Source of the DNA: Firm-13 sp037143795
GTDB lineage: Bacteria; Bacillota; Clostridia; Saccharofermentanales; Saccharofermentanaceae
Length of the DNA: 64,000 nucleotides
Direction of reading: 5' to 3'
NCBI GenBank assembly: GCA_037143795.1
Contig: JBAWXZ010000004.1
Span: 124,001 to 188,000, forward strand
Numbering within the stretch: position 1 is the first letter of the stretch; every line of letters starts with the position of its first letter. Shown one piece after another: positions 60,932-64,000 of the stretch. The notes beneath the pieces were generated by a model that saw nothing but the letters and a program-made list of their open reading frames with translations, did no database searches and was not told the DNA's origin. The position numbers and the translations under genes are program-made.

Positions 60932-62461
60932 TTATTTCTCCTTCTCATCACGCTTCTGTTCCATGACAGAAAGCAGTTCCGCCGCCGTTTCGGCATCATC
61001 AAAGTGAATCGTCCGATCACTGAATATTTGGTAATTCTCATGCCCTTTGCCGGCAATTATGACAAAATCATCCTTTTGAGCCAACGACAGCGCGAGGGAA
61101 ATCGCCGCTTTCCGGTCCGGTTCCACCAAATAAGTGCCTTCGGTCTTTGTAAACCCCTCTAAAATATCAGCAATGATGTCCATCGGGTTCTCACTTCTGG
61201 GGTTATCCGAAGTAATTATTGTAATATCACTGCGTTTACCTGATACCTCTCCCATCTCGTATCGCCTTGATTTGGCGCGGTCACCGCCGCATCCAAATAA
61301 TGTGATCAGACGTCCGGAGCAGTATTCACGCAGCGTATCAAGAAGGTTCTCAAGACTGGCCGCATTATGTGCATAATCCACAAGTACCGTAAAGGACCCT
61401 TTGTGGGGAACCAGTTGAAGGCGTCCCGGTACGGAAACCCCGGCAAGTCCCTCACGGACAGCCTCAAAAGGAATCCCGCACACTCCTGCAACCGAAATAG
61501 CGCAAAGTGCATTATAAACATTGAATTTACCTGGCATCGCAACAAAAACCGATTCATTATACCATGGGCTGATAAGGTCGAAAGCTGTCCCGATTTTCCC
61601 GTTCTGTCTATCTTTCCGGATCCGGACCGCCCGGACGCTGCAAGGATTGTCTATGCCGTATGTAAATACAGGACATCTTTGCTTCGCATAATCCATGACC
61701 TTTTCGAAAGAATCAGCGTCTGCATTGATCACGGCGGTATCTGACTGATCAAACAGCAGAAGTTTCGCTTCCAGGTATTCTTTCATATTGGCATGTTCGT
61801 GTTCACCGATATGATCATGATATAGATTCGTAAAAGCGCCGACTTTGAACCTGCACCCGTAAGCCCTGTCAAGCATCAGGCCCTGTGAAGAAACCTCCAT
61901 CACGCAGCTGTCCGAATTTTTCCGTGCCATTTCATATAAAAGCTTCTGCAGATCGTAAGACTCCGGCGTAGTCCGTTCAGCCTGACGTACCTCACCGGCA
62001 ACAATATTTGACACAGTGCCTATCAGGCCGGTACTTCTTCCTGCTTTTTCAAAAATGTCCCGGACCATATAACTGGTGGTGGTTTTTCCTTTGGTTCCCG
62101 TTATTCCGAGAAGATTCAGTTTTCTCGACGGATGTTCAAAAAAAGCTGCACTTACATGGGCCAGGCCCCTGCGTGTATCAGGTGTTGAAAGAACAGCCGC
62201 ATTTTTGGCTGACGCCATTTTAATAAGATCCGGTACGGTTAAAACATCCTGGCTACCCTGGATCAAAATCGCAGATGCACCTTTATCAAGTGCCTGCGAA
62301 ATAAAACGGTGCCCATCCGACACAAATCCGCAGACACACACAAATAGTGTTCCGGGGGTTACTTTTCTTGAATCATATACAACCGATGATATTTCCATTG
62401 TATCCGGACCGCATATAATTTTGTATTCCAATCCATCTGCAAGACTCTTCAATGTATTCAT
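60932..62461 (-). CDS. murE: UDP-MurNAc-dipeptide:meso-diaminopimelate ligase
   Basis: A 509-residue Mur ligase. The ATP loop is GITGTKGKTTTS at 119-130. The motif SDNPRSENP in the C-terminal domain is the meso-DAP-binding DNPR signature, so the peptide's third residue is expected to be meso-DAP rather than lysine. GKGHENYQIF near the end is also typical. It follows the penicillin-binding protein gene by 11 bases. Confidence 0.96.
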   Translation of the reverse strand: MNTLKSLADGLEYKIICGPDTMEISSVVYDSRKVTPGTLFVCVCGFVSDGHRFISQALDKGASAILIQGSQDVLTVPDLIKMASAKNAAVLSTPDTRRGLAHVSAAFFEHPSRKLNLLGITGTKGKTTTSYMVRDIFEKAGRSTGLIGTVSNIVAGEVRQAERTTPESYDLQKLLYEMARKNSDSCVMEVSSQGLMLDRAYGCRFKVGAFTNLYHDHIGEHEHANMKEYLEAKLLLFDQSDTAVINADADSFEKVMDYAKQRCPVFTYGIDNPCSVRAVRIRKDRQNGKIGTAFDLISPWYNESVFVAMPGKFNVYNALCAISVAGVCGIPFEAVREGLAGVSVPGRLQLVPHKGSFTVLVDYAHNAASLENLLDTLREYCSGRLITLFGCGGDRAKSRRYEMGEVSGKRSDITIITSDNPRSENPMDIIADILEGFTKTEGTYLVEPDRKAAISLALSLAQKDDFVIIAGKGHENYQIFSDRTIHFDDAETAAELLSVMEQKRDEKEK

Positions 62462-62472
62462 TCCATACTCCT

Positions 62473-64000
62473 TTACGCTGCCATTACGATATGAATAATG
62501 GTACCCATCGCAACTTTTGTCAAAGTATTTTCCATCGTTTGTCCGGCAGGAGGCGTCACGGTGACTTCCGTTCCGGTCGGTGCGGCTGAGATTTCAGCAG
62601 CTGGCGTCGGTGTGCCGGTCGGCTCCTCCGATGGTGTTCCTTCTGTGGCTGCCGGGGTTAACAGGCTCTGTGATATAACTGTGCCTTTACAATCGCCTTC
62701 AATATCAATATTAACTCCGCTGATACCAGCTTCTTTGATGCATTCAGCTATGTCCTTACCTGTAAAATCAGGTATTACAACCTGCTTCATATCTGTTTCC
62801 GCTGTTGTCCCGGAGTAGAGAACTACTTGTCCGTTCTTATAAACCGCTGCGTCTTTGGCCGGGAATGTGGATGTAATCAAAGCATCCTTATCCATATTAT
62901 CTTCCCCGTCTACAGCAGTAAACCCGGCAATATAGAGAATTGCCCTGGCCTCCCTGTAAGTCTTGCCGGTCACATCCGGGACTGAGTATTTCGTGGTAAG
63001 TTTTGTATAGTCATCTTCTGTGTATACATGTTTGATATCCAGGTATTCAAGTGTCCGGGATACTATATTTGCCGCGGCCTTTGTTGCGCAGCTTGAAGCA
63101 ACCAATTTATCCGCCGGTTTGTTGACAACGACAAGCACTACGATCTGAGGGTCGTTGGCAGGTGCATAACCTCCGAAAGATAACACATGAAGACCGGCAT
63201 ATTTGCCGTTCTCTGTTGTCGATGTACTTGTTTTTCCTGCTACATTGTATCCTTCCACATAGCCCGCTGTTCCGGTTCCTTCAGTAACAACGCCTTCCAT
63301 CAGTTTTCTGATTCGATTAGCAGTCTCTTCCGAAAAAATCGTCCGTATTGCCTCCGGTTGAAATTCCTTCACTATATTCCCGTTTTTGTCCGTCAGGCAC
63401 TTTGCAATTTGAGGCGTCATGAGCGTGCCTCCGTTAACAAGCGCGCAGTATGCATTGGCCAGCTGCAAAGGAGTAACCGTTGATGACTCTCCAAAGGAAA
63501 GGGTTGCCAGATCAACTTTTGTCGGGGCTTTATGGAAAATTCCAACTCCTTCCGAAGGAAGATCAACACCTGTCTGATTGTAAAAGCCAAAGCTGTGTAC
63601 GTATTCATAATATTTATCAATGCCGATTCTCAGTGCCAATTGGACAAAAATCGGATTGCATGAATTTTCAAAGGCTTTCTTTAATGTCTCGATCCCATGG
63701 TTGGTTCCGTCTGTTTTTTGCTTCCAGCAGCTGATAGTATCAACTGTTGTAATGGCAATCGGCGCATCACTGAATTCTTCGTCTTCAGTTGTCAGTCCTT
63801 CTTCAAGTGCTATTGCAGTTGTAAAAGCTTTGAAGGTTGAACCCGGCTCATAGGTATCTGAGATCGCACGGTTTCTCCAGGCTTCGGACATAATAAATGT
63901 AGTCTGATCCTTATCCGACAAAGTACTCCATACTGCCGGATCAACCCAGTCAGGTTCGGCTGTTGGATTATTCGGATCAAAATCCGGATAGGAAGCCATT
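62473..64000 (-). CDS. Class B penicillin-binding protein with PASTA domains, C-terminal part (cut by window edge)
   Basis: At least 508 codons of a FtsI/SpoVD-like transpeptidase; the N terminus lies past the right edge. Numbered from the internal Met at 63999, Ser54 and Lys57 form SxxK (EPGSTFKAF) and Ser113-x-Asn115 the SxN motif (NSCNP). The third motif reads AGKTSTST at 254-261, so Gly of KTG is Ser258. Two PASTA repeats follow (about 339-397 and 407-508). The second carries a Pro/Thr/Ala-rich insert at about 446-482. It crosslinks septal or spore peptidoglycan. Naming ftsI versus spoVD is not possible from this part. Confidence 0.92.
   Translation of the reverse strand, partial: MASYPDFDPNNPTAEPDWVDPAVWSTLSDKDQTTFIMSEAWRNRAISDTYEPGSTFKAFTTAIALEEGLTTEDEEFSDAPIAITTVDTISCWKQKTDGTNHGIETLKKAFENSCNPIFVQLALRIGIDKYYEYVHSFGFYNQTGVDLPSEGVGIFHKAPTKVDLATLSFGESSTVTPLQLANAYCALVNGGTLMTPQIAKCLTDKNGNIVKEFQPEAIRTIFSEETANRIRKLMEGVVTEGTGTAGYVEGYNVAGKTSTSTTENGKYAGLHVLSFGGYAPANDPQIVVLVVVNKPADKLVASSCATKAAANIVSRTLEYLDIKHVYTEDDYTKLTTKYSVPDVTGKTYREARAILYIAGFTAVDGEDNMDKDALITSTFPAKDAAVYKNGQVVLYSGTTAETDMKQVVIPDFTGKDIAECIKEAGISGVNIDIEGDCKGTVISQSLLTPAATEGTPSEEPTGTPTPAAEISAAPTGTEVTVTPPAGQTMENTLTKVAMGTIIHIVMAA

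Noticed and set aside
17200..64000. CRISPR arrays
   Set aside because: No regularly spaced direct repeats of 25-40 bases were seen here or in the first 17 kb.

Overview
The window is a gene-dense chromosomal segment of a low-to-mid GC, monoderm, anaerobic member of the Bacillota, most likely class Clostridia. The evidence is the gene set: HrcA/CIRCE heat-shock control, a T-box leader, AGGAGG-type ribosome binding sites with several TTG or GTG starts, a MurE with the DNPR motif expected for meso-diaminopimelate peptidoglycan, HemW, a single-cluster ferredoxin, and an FtsZ/Sbp/FtsQ/FtsW division cluster without ftsA. Genus cannot be assigned from the sequence alone.

Layout: (1) 1-3478, minus: glmS (cut by the window edge), glmM and a cdaA-type diadenylate cyclase that carries a YbbR (CdaR-like) domain on the same polypeptide. 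(2) 3533-9096, minus: a purine/nucleoside uptake and salvage operon, xpt - BMP lipoprotein - ABC ATPase - two permeases, behind a Crp/Fnr-type regulator (9293-10000). (3) 10097-17182, minus: PHP phosphoesterase, NUDIX hydrolase, both subunits of aconitase X, a large OYE-type flavin/FeS oxidoreductase, and a MATE exporter. (4) 17318-18711, minus: ferredoxin, cupin and a second Crp/Fnr regulator, with an FNR-like box between regulator and cupin. (5) 18883-22407, plus: a DUF218 membrane protein, then a VOC protein and the AmmeMemoRadiSam pair. (6) 22452-26241: nitroreductase, zinc-ribbon membrane protein, and a visibly AT-richer accessory patch. The patch holds an NDH-2-like oxidoreductase, a broken small membrane protein gene, a MarR/MhqR-like repressor with a clear operator, an HTH remnant, and about 560 bases of non-coding DNA. 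It ends at the 3' end of a tRNA-Leu gene. (7) 26397-33075, minus: lepA, lepB, aspS, hisS, rsmE. (8) 33249-35830: an AIM24-family protein (plus) and a TrpB2-type tryptophan synthase beta chain (minus) behind a T-box riboswitch. (9) 35889-43540: mutY (plus), then the minus-strand heat-shock operon hrcA-grpE-clpP-dnaK-dnaJ-prmA with a perfect CIRCE element. (10) 43728-55566, minus: a tightly packed run ftsZ, nrdR, two-component pair, nth, recG, rsmD, coaD, a coiled-coil protein, an AAA ATPase, a DUF4276 protein and hemW. (11) 55750-64000, minus: sbp, ftsQ, murG, ftsW, murF, murE and the C-terminal part of a class B penicillin-binding protein.

How the genes work together: most of the window is housekeeping (cell wall precursor synthesis, division, translation, repair, protein folding). 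The accessory signals most worth attention are these. An overlapping ATPase/DUF4276 pair (possible TOPRIM nuclease) is coupled to hemW. The diadenylate cyclase is fused to a YbbR domain. clpP sits inside the CIRCE-controlled chaperone operon. A redox cluster has a visible FNR-like box. A quinone-stress-type MarR module lies beside a tRNA gene. The AmmeMemoRadiSam enzyme pair has no settled function. The penicillin-binding protein reads KTS where KTG is expected.
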